A stretch of 40,034 nt of DNA from an uncultured Lachnospiraceae bacterium (lineage in GTDB: Bacteria; Bacillota; Clostridia; Lachnospirales; Lachnospiraceae), in assembly GCA_910579935.1 (NCBI GenBank), contig CAJTVQ010000036.1:1-40034 (forward strand). Direction: 5' to 3'. The notes beneath the pieces are model-generated. The model searched no databases. It saw nothing but the letters and a program-made list of their open reading frames with translations, and was not told the origin of the DNA. Positions 33,923 through 40,034 of the stretch are shown piece by piece; positions within the stretch are counted from its first letter, which is position 1; each line of letters starts with the position of its first letter. A program made the translations under genes and the position numbers.

Positions 33923-33959
33923 AAAAAAACCTCCTTCGTAATTGCAAATCACTTGGAGG
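33923..33959 (-). promoter_or_regulatory. Hairpin that buries the thiT ribosome binding site
   Basis: On the minus strand CCTCC (33959-33955) can pair with the GGAGG of the thiT ribosome binding site (33934-33930), with further pairs inside (GT/AC, ATT/AAT). Seven T residues follow up to the start codon. It could act as the output switch of the riboswitch by hiding the ribosome site, or as an intrinsic terminator. Confidence 0.6.
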
Positions 33960-34067
33960 GGTATGGATTTTCCTTCCATGCAACATGACAGCATACATGG
34001 CAAAAAGTCAGAAAGTATGAAAGAATTATTTCTGTTCATGTATCCTGCGATGCATTCATGAAAATCC

Positions 34068-34175
34068 TGCTTCCCTACGCCGGTATTATCCGGTTCAGGT
34101 TATGAGGGTTAGAATCCAAAAACATGCTCTCCGGCAGGTTTAGGAATTCAGTCTCAGCAAAAGCTCCCCTAGCGA
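34068..34175 (-). ncRNA. TPP riboswitch (THI element)
   Basis: Reading on the minus strand: AGGGGAGC, then GCTGAGA, then CTCATAACCTGAACCGGAT, AATACCGGCGTAGGGAAGC. These are the conserved blocks of the thiamine pyrophosphate riboswitch, including the GCUGAGA pyrimidine-sensor loop and the CGUAGGGAA closing segment. It lies between the promoter at 34200-34228 and thiT, and is expected to lower thiT expression when TPP is plentiful. Confidence 0.95.
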
Positions 34176-34199
34176 TTTATTTAATTTTTATTCCTGTAC

Positions 34200-34228
34200 A
34201 CTATACAACGTATTCTATAATATGTCAA
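34200..34228 (-). promoter_or_regulatory. Promoter of the TPP riboswitch-thiT transcript
   Basis: On the minus strand TTGACA (34228-34223) and TATAGT (34205-34200) have a 17-base spacer and lie about 25 bases before the riboswitch. Confidence 0.8.
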
Positions 34229-34293
34229 GTTTCCACGGAAATCCATTTTCAGTTCCCTTAACATGCCGGATACGAGGCAAAACAGCCTCCCTC

Positions 34294-35148
34294 TCACACC
34301 ACCAAAAACTCCCGCAGCTCCTGCTCCTTCTCCTGCGCCCGCTCATACCCATGCCGGTAATATTCCCGCAGCCGGTCCGCATCCGCCTCGTTATTTGTCA
34401 GATGCACATGTTCCGCCGGCCGCAGCACGAAAGCCCTGCCTTCCTCCTCCAGCTGTTTCAGCAGATTCAGCGACTGGTTGTACTGCGCTGCCCTTCCCCT
34501 CACCATATGTACAAACCTCGGATATTTGTGGTAGATCAGCCGCAGCATGGCAAGATAAAAATACCGTTGTTTCTTCCTGTACCCGCTGTTCCTCGTCACT
34601 ACCACCACGATTTTTTTCCAGCCCTCTTCCAGCGCCTTGCCTAACGGAATCGCCTCCGCCATTCCCCCATCCAGCATCGGCACGCCCCCAATCTCCATGA
34701 TCCGCGCGATAAAAGGCAGGGAATTCGCTGCCCTGCACACTTTCAGGAAAATATCTTCATCGGCAAATTCATCGAAATAGACCGCTTCTCCTGTCAGACA
34801 GTTCACGGTACTCGTAATAAACCGTTTCGCCGATTCGGTAAATGCCTGAAAATCAAACGGCGCCAAATGATTCGGTATCGTATCGAACAGCAGGTCCATA
34901 TCAAAAAAAGTACCCTTTTTCAAAAACGTACCAAATCCCAGATATTTCTCCTTCTCCAGCGGATTGATGACCGCATCCATCACACGGCCCCGCTGCCCCG
35001 ACACATAATTCATTCCTGCATATGCGCCCGCCGACACCGCCAGCACATTCGGTATTTCGATTTTCCTGTCCAAAAAGAAGTCCAGCACCCCCGCAGAAAA
35101 CATGCTGCGCATGGCGCCTCCTTCCAAAATGATCCCTGTACTCTCCAC
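34294..35148 (-). CDS. Patatin-like phospholipase family protein
   Basis: A 284-residue predicted lipid acyl hydrolase with a Ser-Asp dyad. The nucleophile Ser39 lies in NVLAVSAGAYAG, where the usual GxSxG has Ala at the first position, and the Asp is in MLDGGMAEAIPL. The oxyanion glycine region is LEGGAMRSMFSAGVLD. Substrate unknown. The start is a GTG at 35148, supported by GGGAG eight bases upstream and by the family start. It lies between the ECF T component and thiT on the same strand. Confidence 0.9.
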   Translation of the reverse strand: MESTGIILEGGAMRSMFSAGVLDFFLDRKIEIPNVLAVSAGAYAGMNYVSGQRGRVMDAVINPLEKEKYLGFGTFLKKGTFFDMDLLFDTIPNHLAPFDFQAFTESAKRFITSTVNCLTGEAVYFDEFADEDIFLKVCRAANSLPFIARIMEIGGVPMLDGGMAEAIPLGKALEEGWKKIVVVVTRNSGYRKKQRYFYLAMLRLIYHKYPRFVHMVRGRAAQYNQSLNLLKQLEEEGRAFVLRPAEHVHLTNNEADADRLREYYRHGYERAQEKEQELREFLVV

Positions 35149-35246
35149 TTCCTACGCTCCCTGTCCTTCTCCTCCACAGTCCCGCAGCCGCCTCTTCCTC
35201 CCACCGTGTATCCCCCGGACCATGGATAAACCCAATTTCCGAACTC

Positions 35247-36077
35247 CTATCCTGCAAACGGATTATAAAACCGGTTTCCGTCATGGAATGTAATGAACAA
35301 AAACAGCGCCGACAGCAGCACCGTCACCGCCAATGTGATATAATCCGCCCTTTTCAGCTTTTTCCCCATATACCAGGTCCGCTTTTTATGTTTGCCGAAT
35401 CCCCGTAATTCCATGGCATTGCTGACCACATCAATGCGGTCCATACTGGTAAAGATCAATGGGAAAATAATCGCCGCCGTATTTTTTATCCGGCTTGTAA
35501 AAGATGCCTTACCAGACATCTCAATCCCTCTCGCCTCCTGCGCATTCCTGATTTTCGAAAAATCATCCTGCACATCCGGAATATAACGCAGGGCGATAGC
35601 TACCGCATAACCGATATTATAACTGATGCCGATGCGGTTTAACGATGCCGCAAATTCGCTGGGATTCGTTGTCACCACAAACATAAACACCGCCGGGACA
35701 ATCGTCACATACTTCATCATTACGTTCAGTTCATAAAACAACTGTTCCTTCGTCACCCAGTAATTTCCAAACAGATGGAACAAATCCGACCGCGTTCCGT
35801 AGATTCCCACTCCCTCGTACGGAGAAAACAGAAAGATCGCGATCAGGTTGATGACCAGAAAAAACAAGATGAATTTCAGCACCGTCCCCACCTGCTTCCA
35901 CTCAGTCTTCGACATCCTGTAAATGACAAGGCTCCCTGCCATCATCGCCAAAAGCACCCTGGTATCGTAGGACAGCATACTGGTCATCGTCCACAGCAGG
36001 AAAAAGACCAGCTTCGTCACACCGCTCAGCCGGTGAATCCACGTGTCCTTTTCCTCATAAGTCAGTATCCTCGCCAC
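35247..36077 (-). CDS. ECF transporter transmembrane (T) component
   Basis: EcfT couples the ATPases to the S component. The 276-residue protein has about six helices and the two Arg-containing coupling motifs, AQEARG (about 182-187) and ELRGFG (about 226-231). The start is a GTG at 36077, with GGGAGG seven bases upstream; it overlaps the ATPase gene by 23 bases. It is the third gene of an S-AA'-T operon. Confidence 0.93.
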   Translation of the reverse strand: MARILTYEEKDTWIHRLSGVTKLVFFLLWTMTSMLSYDTRVLLAMMAGSLVIYRMSKTEWKQVGTVLKFILFFLVINLIAIFLFSPYEGVGIYGTRSDLFHLFGNYWVTKEQLFYELNVMMKYVTIVPAVFMFVVTTNPSEFAASLNRIGISYNIGYAVAIALRYIPDVQDDFSKIRNAQEARGIEMSGKASFTSRIKNTAAIIFPLIFTSMDRIDVVSNAMELRGFGKHKKRTWYMGKKLKRADYITLAVTVLLSALFLFITFHDGNRFYNPFAG

Positions 36078-37806
36078 GATGCTCCCTCCCTTCTCCTGTT
36101 TTCTGTCCGTCTGTGACAGATTCGTAATGGATAAAACGTTCCACGAACTCCGTCGGGCTGTTGATGCCGCACTTCACCGCCAAATCATACAGAGAAGTCT
36201 TCTTCAGATATGCCTTGTCCGCTATCGTTTCATCGGTCAGCACTTTCGCCGGCGTATCATCGGCCAGCAGATGCCCGTCCGAAATCACGATCGCCCTTTC
36301 GGTATATTCCAGCATCAGATGCATATCATGGGTGATCATCAATATGGTAATCCCGTATTTTTCATTGATTTCCTTTAAAAATTCCATGATTTCCGTGTAA
36401 TGCCGGTAATCCTGTCCGGCGGTCGGCTCATCCAGGATAATGATCTCCGGGTCCATAACCAGGATGGAAGCTATCGTCACTCTCTTTTTCTGCCCGTAAC
36501 TAAGCGCCGACACCGGCCAGTTGCGGAACGGATACAGCCCGCATATCTTCAGGGTCCGGTACACCCTTTCCTTTATTTCCTCCTCCGGTACGCCGCGCAC
36601 CGAAAGACCGAGCGCCACTTCCTCATAAATCATAGGTTTGGAGATCATCTGTCCGGGACTCTGCATCACCAGACCGATTTTCTCTCCCCGCTCCTTGATG
36701 GATTTACCTACAAGGTCTTCCCCGTTCAGAAAAACAGAGCCCCTTGTCGGTTTCATGAATCCGCAGATGATTCCCGCAAGCGTGGATTTGCCCGCACCAT
36801 TCTTCCCGACAATACTGACCATTTCCCCCTTCCGGATATCGAAATGGATATGCTGAAGCACCGGATTCCCCTCCGTATAAGAAAAATACAGATCCTTCAC
36901 GGACAGTACGCAGTCCTCCGTTTTTTTCTCCTTCTTATAGCCTACGGTCCGGAACCACTGCTGCATCTGTTCTTTATACGGTTCCAGGCACATGGTTTCA
37001 ATATGCTGCGGCCTGCTCTCCGCCTTCAGTTTACAGCCTGCATGTTTCAACGCCGTTATATAAAGCGGTTCCCGGATTCCCTGCTCCTTCAGGACATTTC
37101 CGGTTAACAGCTTATCCGGCTTCTCATCCGCCACAATACGTCCCTCGCCTACGACTACGATGCGGTCCACATCCCTGTAAAGCGCATCTTCCAGGCGGTG
37201 TTCGATAATGATGATCGTTGTCTTCTTATTCCGGCTGATCTTATCTATTAAATCAATGGCACGTTTCCCCGTGGCCGGGTCCAGATTTGCCAGCGGTTCG
37301 TCAAACAGCAGGATTTCCACGTCATCCACCATGACGCCCGCCATGGATACTCTCTGTTTCTGCCCGCCCGACAATTCCCAGGGGGCATGACCGAGCAGTG
37401 TCTTCACTTCCACCACATCCGCCACCTGACTCACCCGGTCAAACATTTCCTCCTGCGGCACCATGTCGTTTTCCAAAGCAAATGCGATATCCTCTGCCAC
37501 CGTCAGTCCGATAAACTGCCCGTTGGTATCCTGAAGAACCGTTCCTGCGATTTTAGACATACCAAATATGCCCAGCTTTGCAGGGTCTTCTCCCTTCACC
37601 TTCAGCGTCCCGCTGCTCTCACCGACAAATGAAAATGGAACCAGTCCGTTAATACAGTGGGCAATCGTCGACTTGCCCGAACCGGATGGTCCCACAATCA
37701 GAACCTTCTCTCCGGGATATATGGAAAGATTGATATCCCGGAGCGTCGGTTCCTTCTGTGCCCGATATTTAAAAGTATAATCCTTAAACTCTATCATCGG
37801 TGTCAT
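36055..37806 (-). CDS. ECF transporter ATPase, two ABC domains fused
   Basis: A 583-residue fusion of two ABC ATPase domains. Domain 1 has Walker A GPSGSGKST, signature LSGGQKQRVSMAG and Walker B ILLFDEP; domain 2 (from about residue 300) has GKNGAGKST, LSYGQKKR and IIILDEP, followed by MITHDMHLM. Most ECF transporters use two separate ATPases, EcfA1 and EcfA2; here one chain supplies both. The ATG at 37806 has AGAGGA ten bases upstream. It starts six bases after the S component. Confidence 0.93.
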   Translation of the reverse strand: MTPMIEFKDYTFKYRAQKEPTLRDINLSIYPGEKVLIVGPSGSGKSTIAHCINGLVPFSFVGESSGTLKVKGEDPAKLGIFGMSKIAGTVLQDTNGQFIGLTVAEDIAFALENDMVPQEEMFDRVSQVADVVEVKTLLGHAPWELSGGQKQRVSMAGVMVDDVEILLFDEPLANLDPATGKRAIDLIDKISRNKKTTIIIIEHRLEDALYRDVDRIVVVGEGRIVADEKPDKLLTGNVLKEQGIREPLYITALKHAGCKLKAESRPQHIETMCLEPYKEQMQQWFRTVGYKKEKKTEDCVLSVKDLYFSYTEGNPVLQHIHFDIRKGEMVSIVGKNGAGKSTLAGIICGFMKPTRGSVFLNGEDLVGKSIKERGEKIGLVMQSPGQMISKPMIYEEVALGLSVRGVPEEEIKERVYRTLKICGLYPFRNWPVSALSYGQKKRVTIASILVMDPEIIILDEPTAGQDYRHYTEIMEFLKEINEKYGITILMITHDMHLMLEYTERAIVISDGHLLADDTPAKVLTDETIADKAYLKKTSLYDLAVKCGINSPTEFVERFIHYESVTDGQKTGEGREHRGEDTDL

Positions 37807-37812
37807 ATGTAT

Positions 37813-38364
37813 TTAATCCTCTTTCATCAGACTGGAAGACTTCGCGCCTACCTTTGCATAACCCACGGTCAGCAGAGTTCCGAGGATTGCAATGATCAGC
37901 ACGTTTCCAAGCCAGGCTCCCACACCCTGTATGAATACCTTCTGTGCCGGCTCCTTATAGATCAGAATATCCAGAATGGGCGCTGCCAGAATCCATGCAA
38001 CCGCATTTCCGATCACCTGCATCACGTTGAAAAGAATGATTTCCTTCTTGCCGAAAGCGCCTTCCTTCACTCCGTATTTATTGGCAAATGCACCCACTAC
38101 AATAGCAAAAACGGCTTCCGGGAATACCCAGCTCCACCATGCGCTTCCATAAAAGAACATATCTCCCAAGGCATGTCCGATCAGTCCTACCGCCGCTCCC
38201 ACAATGGGGCCGAAAACTGCGGATAAAAATGCCAGCAGCGCCGCCCTTGGCTGCAAAGCGGTATTCGGAATTCCCAAAGGAATCTGCACCTGGGTCAGGG
38301 CTACAAAAAGGGCCGAACCGATGCCGACTGCCACTACCTCTTTTACACCGAATTCTAATTTCAT
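37813..38364 (-). CDS. ECF transporter S component, UPF0397 family
   Basis: A 183-residue membrane protein with about five to six helices. VVAVGIGSALFVALTQVQIP, NTALQPRAALLAFLSAVFGP and GDMFFYGSAWWSWVFPEA match UPF0397 proteins, substrate-binding subunits that database names often call riboflavin transporters. The true substrate is not settled; related systems have been predicted to carry other vitamins or precursors. The ATG at 38364 has GGAGG eight bases upstream. It is first in the S-AA'-T operon. Confidence 0.9.
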   Translation of the reverse strand: MKLEFGVKEVVAVGIGSALFVALTQVQIPLGIPNTALQPRAALLAFLSAVFGPIVGAAVGLIGHALGDMFFYGSAWWSWVFPEAVFAIVVGAFANKYGVKEGAFGKKEIILFNVMQVIGNAVAWILAAPILDILIYKEPAQKVFIQGVGAWLGNVLIIAILGTLLTVGYAKVGAKSSSLMKED

Positions 38365-38422
38365 GACTGTTTCCTCCTCGAATAAGTGTTTGTACCGCAT
38401 AATAATGCTTTATATCATATCT

Positions 38423-38452
38423 ATCATAACATAGTTTTATCTATTAGTCCAA
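38423..38452 (-). promoter_or_regulatory. Promoter of the ECF transporter operon
   Basis: On the minus strand TTGGAC (38452-38447) and TATGAT (38428-38423) are 18 bases apart, about 60 bases before the S component gene. No riboswitch is visible in the short leader. Confidence 0.6.
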
Positions 38453-38507
38453 GGAATTATTAAATTTTTGTAAACTCCTCCAGCATACTGTCAGCAGCTG
38501 GATTTCC

Positions 38508-38719
38508 ATGGCCAGACGCGGAGATTATAAATCCCTGATTTATAGAATCTTTTATGAACAGTAAAACCGCTGCTGCCCTTGATGATGTCTATGATCGATT
38601 GCAATGGGCGGGCGAGGAATATATTCTTGTCACTGTGCCAGTCGTGCCATGCAAGAATCCACGCTCTGCGGGGAGACCGCTGGAATAAAATAACCGGGGA
38701 GAAATCCCCCGGTCCTTGA
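38508..38719 (+). pseudogene. Fragment of an HNH endonuclease gene
   Basis: The clearest part, in one frame, reads LSLCQSCHARIHALRGDRWN and ends at a TGA at 38717. This is the second half of an HNH nuclease (Cys-x2-Cys-His). The preceding part, AALDDVYDRLQWAGEEY, is in another frame (an ORF from 38554 to 38688), and MARRGDYKSLIYRIFYE from 38508 is in a third segment. Several frameshifts are needed to join them, and the first zinc-binding half is missing. It is most likely a phage or mobile-element leftover. Confidence 0.5.
38693..38713 (-). terminator. Terminator-like hairpin downstream of the 89-residue ORF
   Basis: ACCGGGG (38693-38699) pairs with CCCCGGT (38707-38713) around seven bases. 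On the minus strand TATTTTATT follows, so it could end the transcript of the gene at 38722-38991. Confidence 0.6.
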
Positions 38720-38721
38720 TG

Positions 38722-38991
38722 TCAATTTTTAAAATACAAAGATGCCAGATATGCACTTAGACGTTTAGCTTCATCTGCGGTAATATCAATCGGAACGCTG
38801 AACGATACATTATAATTTGGTCTCAGAGGATAGGATACATCAATGGTATCCGTACTGGCGGAAGTGGTTGCCGGGACTTCCCTATTGTGAATAAGGGCAT
38901 CAATTTCCGCAAAGTGATGTGACAAGTTTGCAGCAGTGCGATGAACCTTCAATGATGAGCGAAGTTCTTTGGAAAGTTCTTTACGTGACAT
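38722..38991 (-). CDS. Uncharacterised 89-residue protein, mobile-element type
   Basis: I do not recognise this protein. The N-terminal half is basic and helical (MSRKELSKELRSSLKVHRTA), the middle is Ser/Thr-rich, and the C-terminus reads VSFSVPIDITADEAKRLSAY. The ATG overlaps the end of the small ORF upstream and has no clear ribosome site, suggesting coupled translation. Its setting between an HNH fragment and an element-type repeat suggests a mobile origin. Confidence 0.5.
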   Translation of the reverse strand: MSRKELSKELRSSLKVHRTAANLSHHFAEIDALIHNREVPATTSASTDTIDVSYPLRPNYNVSFSVPIDITADEAKRLSAYLASLYFKN

Positions 38992-39121
38992 GTTTTTCAG
39001 CCGCTCTGCTTTTCTCTGGTGGGGATAGCGGGCGGTATCCTTTCCTCTCCATATTTGCCACAGCCCGGAACGGGACGGGGTCGCTGTAGCCTTCGCTGTT
39101 CCTGTAAGCTATCCCAACCCT
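38981..39121 (-). pseudogene. Small ORF with an AYRNSEGYSDP start motif, start codon disrupted
   Basis: The frame reads RVGIAYRNSEGYSDPVPFRA then VANMERKGYRPLSPPEKSRA to a stop at 38981. RVGIAYRNSEGY is a recurring N-terminus of small proteins on Clostridial mobile elements, as far as I recall. No start codon is in frame, but an ATG at 39125-39123 precedes it with one extra C between; deleting that C would give MRVGIAYRNSEGY, with AAAGGTG upstream. So it may be a one-base frameshift mutant. Confidence 0.4.
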
Positions 39122-39174
39122 GCATCACACCTTTCGTTAATGCTCATGTACGGTAAAGAAGCAAGCAACAAAAG

Positions 39175-39334
39175 CAAGAGACAGACCGCCAACCCCACAC
39201 TATTCCGAACCAAAGAAACAAAAGACCAGCACCGTGGAAATGTGTATAACTCCATAAGATAGCAAGTTATGCACATTACACACAGTGCCGACTACTACGG
39301 AATCCCCCTCATTCATACTCATTTTTATAATTTG
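39175..39334. repeat. Intergenic repeat, copy B, with an inserted hairpin
   Basis: This stretch matches copy A at 13368-13484; 39195-39219 is identical to 13388-13412. Relative to copy A it holds an extra block at about 39228-39280 containing a 12-base inverted repeat, ATGTGTATAACT with AGTTATGCACAT (one G-T pair). On the minus strand a short frame from 39313 to 39200 ends in CFFGSE. The TetR promoter follows directly. Confidence 0.7.
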
Positions 39335-39348
39335 TTCTATACTTATTC

Positions 39349-39398
39349 TTGACAAAGCGACACGAATGACGCATAATAGAAAGCGGCACAAGTGTCGC
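39349..39398 (+). promoter_or_regulatory. Promoter and operator of the right-end TetR gene
   Basis: TTGACA (39349-39354) and CATAAT (39372-39377) have a 17-base spacer. The imperfect palindrome GCGGCACAAGTGTCGC (39383-39398) lies at the transcription start, and GCGACAC recurs in the spacer at 39357-39363. This is a likely autorepression site. Confidence 0.75.
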
Positions 39399-39418
39399 AA
39401 CCGAAAAGAGGTGATAAC

Positions 39419-40034
39419 ATGGGCTTGAAGGGAGAAAAGACAAAACAGGACATTCGAGAAAAGGCATATCAACTGTTTGCGGAAAAGGGATTTAAAGATG
39501 TAACTATGAAAGATATTTGCGAGTTGACGGGACTTAGCCGTGGAGGACTGTACCGCCATTATGAAAGCACCGAGCAGATATTTTTGGAGATAGTTAATGC
39601 TTTTTCCAATAAGCAAAAAAGTGAAGTATTTACTAAAATTGAGCAGCACGTTCCAGCTACCACGATATTACAGGAACTTCTTTCAAGATATGCAACAGAA
39701 ATGATTGATTATGAAAATTCTATAAGCCTTGCTATTTATGAATTTTATAGTAATCCAGCGGTTTCTAAAGAAAATAATTCAGTAAAAAAACAGTACGAAA
39801 TTTCAAAATCAACATGGATAGAACTTATCAACTACGGAATGGATACGAAAGAATTTAATTCCGTGAACCCGGAATCAATTTTCAATGTAATTATTTTTGC
39901 ATATCAAGGAGTACGAATGTACAGCAAGTTGATGAAAATGGATAAAGATATTCCCAATCAAATAATAAGTGAAATAAAGGGCTCTTCAGGGGTAATAGTG
40001 GGTGAAAAGCACCCACAACCCCAGTGTTTATACT
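39419..40034 (+). CDS. TetR-family regulator, runs off the window, 3' end probably disrupted
   Basis: The protein starts MGLKGEKTKQDIREKAYQLF and has the TetR helix-turn-helix (VTMKDICELTGLSRGGLYRH, then YESTEQIFLEIV). Residues to about 187 (DIPNQIISEIK) look like a normal TetR C-terminal domain. From 39979 on the frame reads GSSGVIVGEKHPQPQCLY, which does not look like TetR, and the DNA there begins GGCTCTTCAGGGG with a strong hairpin. An insertion near the 3' end is likely; it would swap only the last few residues. AGAGGTG lies before the ATG. Confidence 0.85.
   Translation, partial: MGLKGEKTKQDIREKAYQLFAEKGFKDVTMKDICELTGLSRGGLYRHYESTEQIFLEIVNAFSNKQKSEVFTKIEQHVPATTILQELLSRYATEMIDYENSISLAIYEFYSNPAVSKENNSVKKQYEISKSTWIELINYGMDTKEFNSVNPESIFNVIIFAYQGVRMYSKLMKMDKDIPNQIISEIKGSSGVIVGEKHPQPQCLY
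39980..40034. mobile_element. Possible terminus of an ISL3-type insertion sequence
   Basis: GGCTCTTCAGGGG at 39980 resembles the GG(C/T)TCTT ends of ISL3-family elements. A nested stem follows: GTGGGTG (39998-40004) pairs with CACCCAC (40010-40016), and GGGGT (39989-39993) with ACCCC (40018-40022). The window ends before any transposase, so the call rests on the end sequence and on the loss of TetR-like coding at the same point. Confidence 0.4.

Noticed and set aside
39200..39649. Minus-strand frame of 149 codons opposite the TetR start
   Set aside because: Most of it mirrors TetR; only its last part, within repeat copy B, could be meaningful and is covered as a repeat.

Overview
The window looks like a chromosomal segment of a gut-type Lachnospiraceae (Clostridia, Firmicutes). 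This rests on strong GGAGG ribosome binding sites, TTGACA/TATAAT promoters with 17-base spacers, and gene families common in that group: a DUF4358/MBOAT/DHHW cluster, a CotH/DUF4956/VTC cluster, an EFR1 flavodoxin-ferredoxin, a UPF0397-type ECF transporter and a Cys-rich KTR protein. No ribosomal or tRNA gene is seen, so the species cannot be fixed.

Positions 1-9319 (minus strand) hold a complete type I-E CRISPR-Cas gene set in canonical order: cas3, cse1 (casA), cse2 (casB), cas7e, cas5e, cas6e, cas1, cas2. Most genes overlap by a few bases or nearly abut, so they read as one operon. The last gene is a Cas2 fused to a DnaQ-like DEDDh exonuclease domain. In this copy the second motif has His for Asp and the reading frame stops before the last motif Asp, so the exonuclease looks inactive. 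No CRISPR repeats are present in the window; an array, if it exists, lies to the left. The cas genes follow, without an obvious terminator, a minus-strand group of a cysteine hydrolase, a DHHW protein, an MBOAT O-acyltransferase and a DUF4358 lipoprotein (9378-13116), with a clear promoter at 13240-13268.

Positions 13340-15440 are A+T-rich and scarred: an intergenic repeat, a MerR regulator with a classic 19-base-spacer promoter, a tiny membrane protein, a tautomerase, a multiply broken histidine phosphatase gene interrupted by a 160-base MITE flanked by TA, and the tail of a dead AAA-ATPase/PD-(D/E)XK gene. Positions 15448-24793 are ordinary accessory metabolism and efflux: glycerate kinase, CPBP protease, HAD phosphatase, MarR-MATE, TetR-EFR1, a three-gene ABC-2 exporter and an MGMT-like protein. 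Three of these units have palindromes placed on or just after their promoters.

Positions 24818-31104 (minus) carry a CotH kinase, a DUF4956 membrane protein and a VTC-type polyphosphate polymerase domain protein, followed by an LRR lipoprotein and a small secreted protein: a cell-surface module. An Atg22-like MFS transporter follows.

Positions 32800-33135 hold a Cys-rich KTR gene with terminator, probably left by an integrative element. Positions 33233-38452 are vitamin uptake: ThiT under a TPP riboswitch, a patatin-like phospholipase, and a complete ECF transporter (S component, double ATPase, T component). The right end (38500-40034) is another scar: an HNH fragment, two small mobile-element-type ORFs, a second copy of the 13.4-kb intergenic repeat, and a TetR gene that seems to run into the end of an insertion sequence at the window edge.
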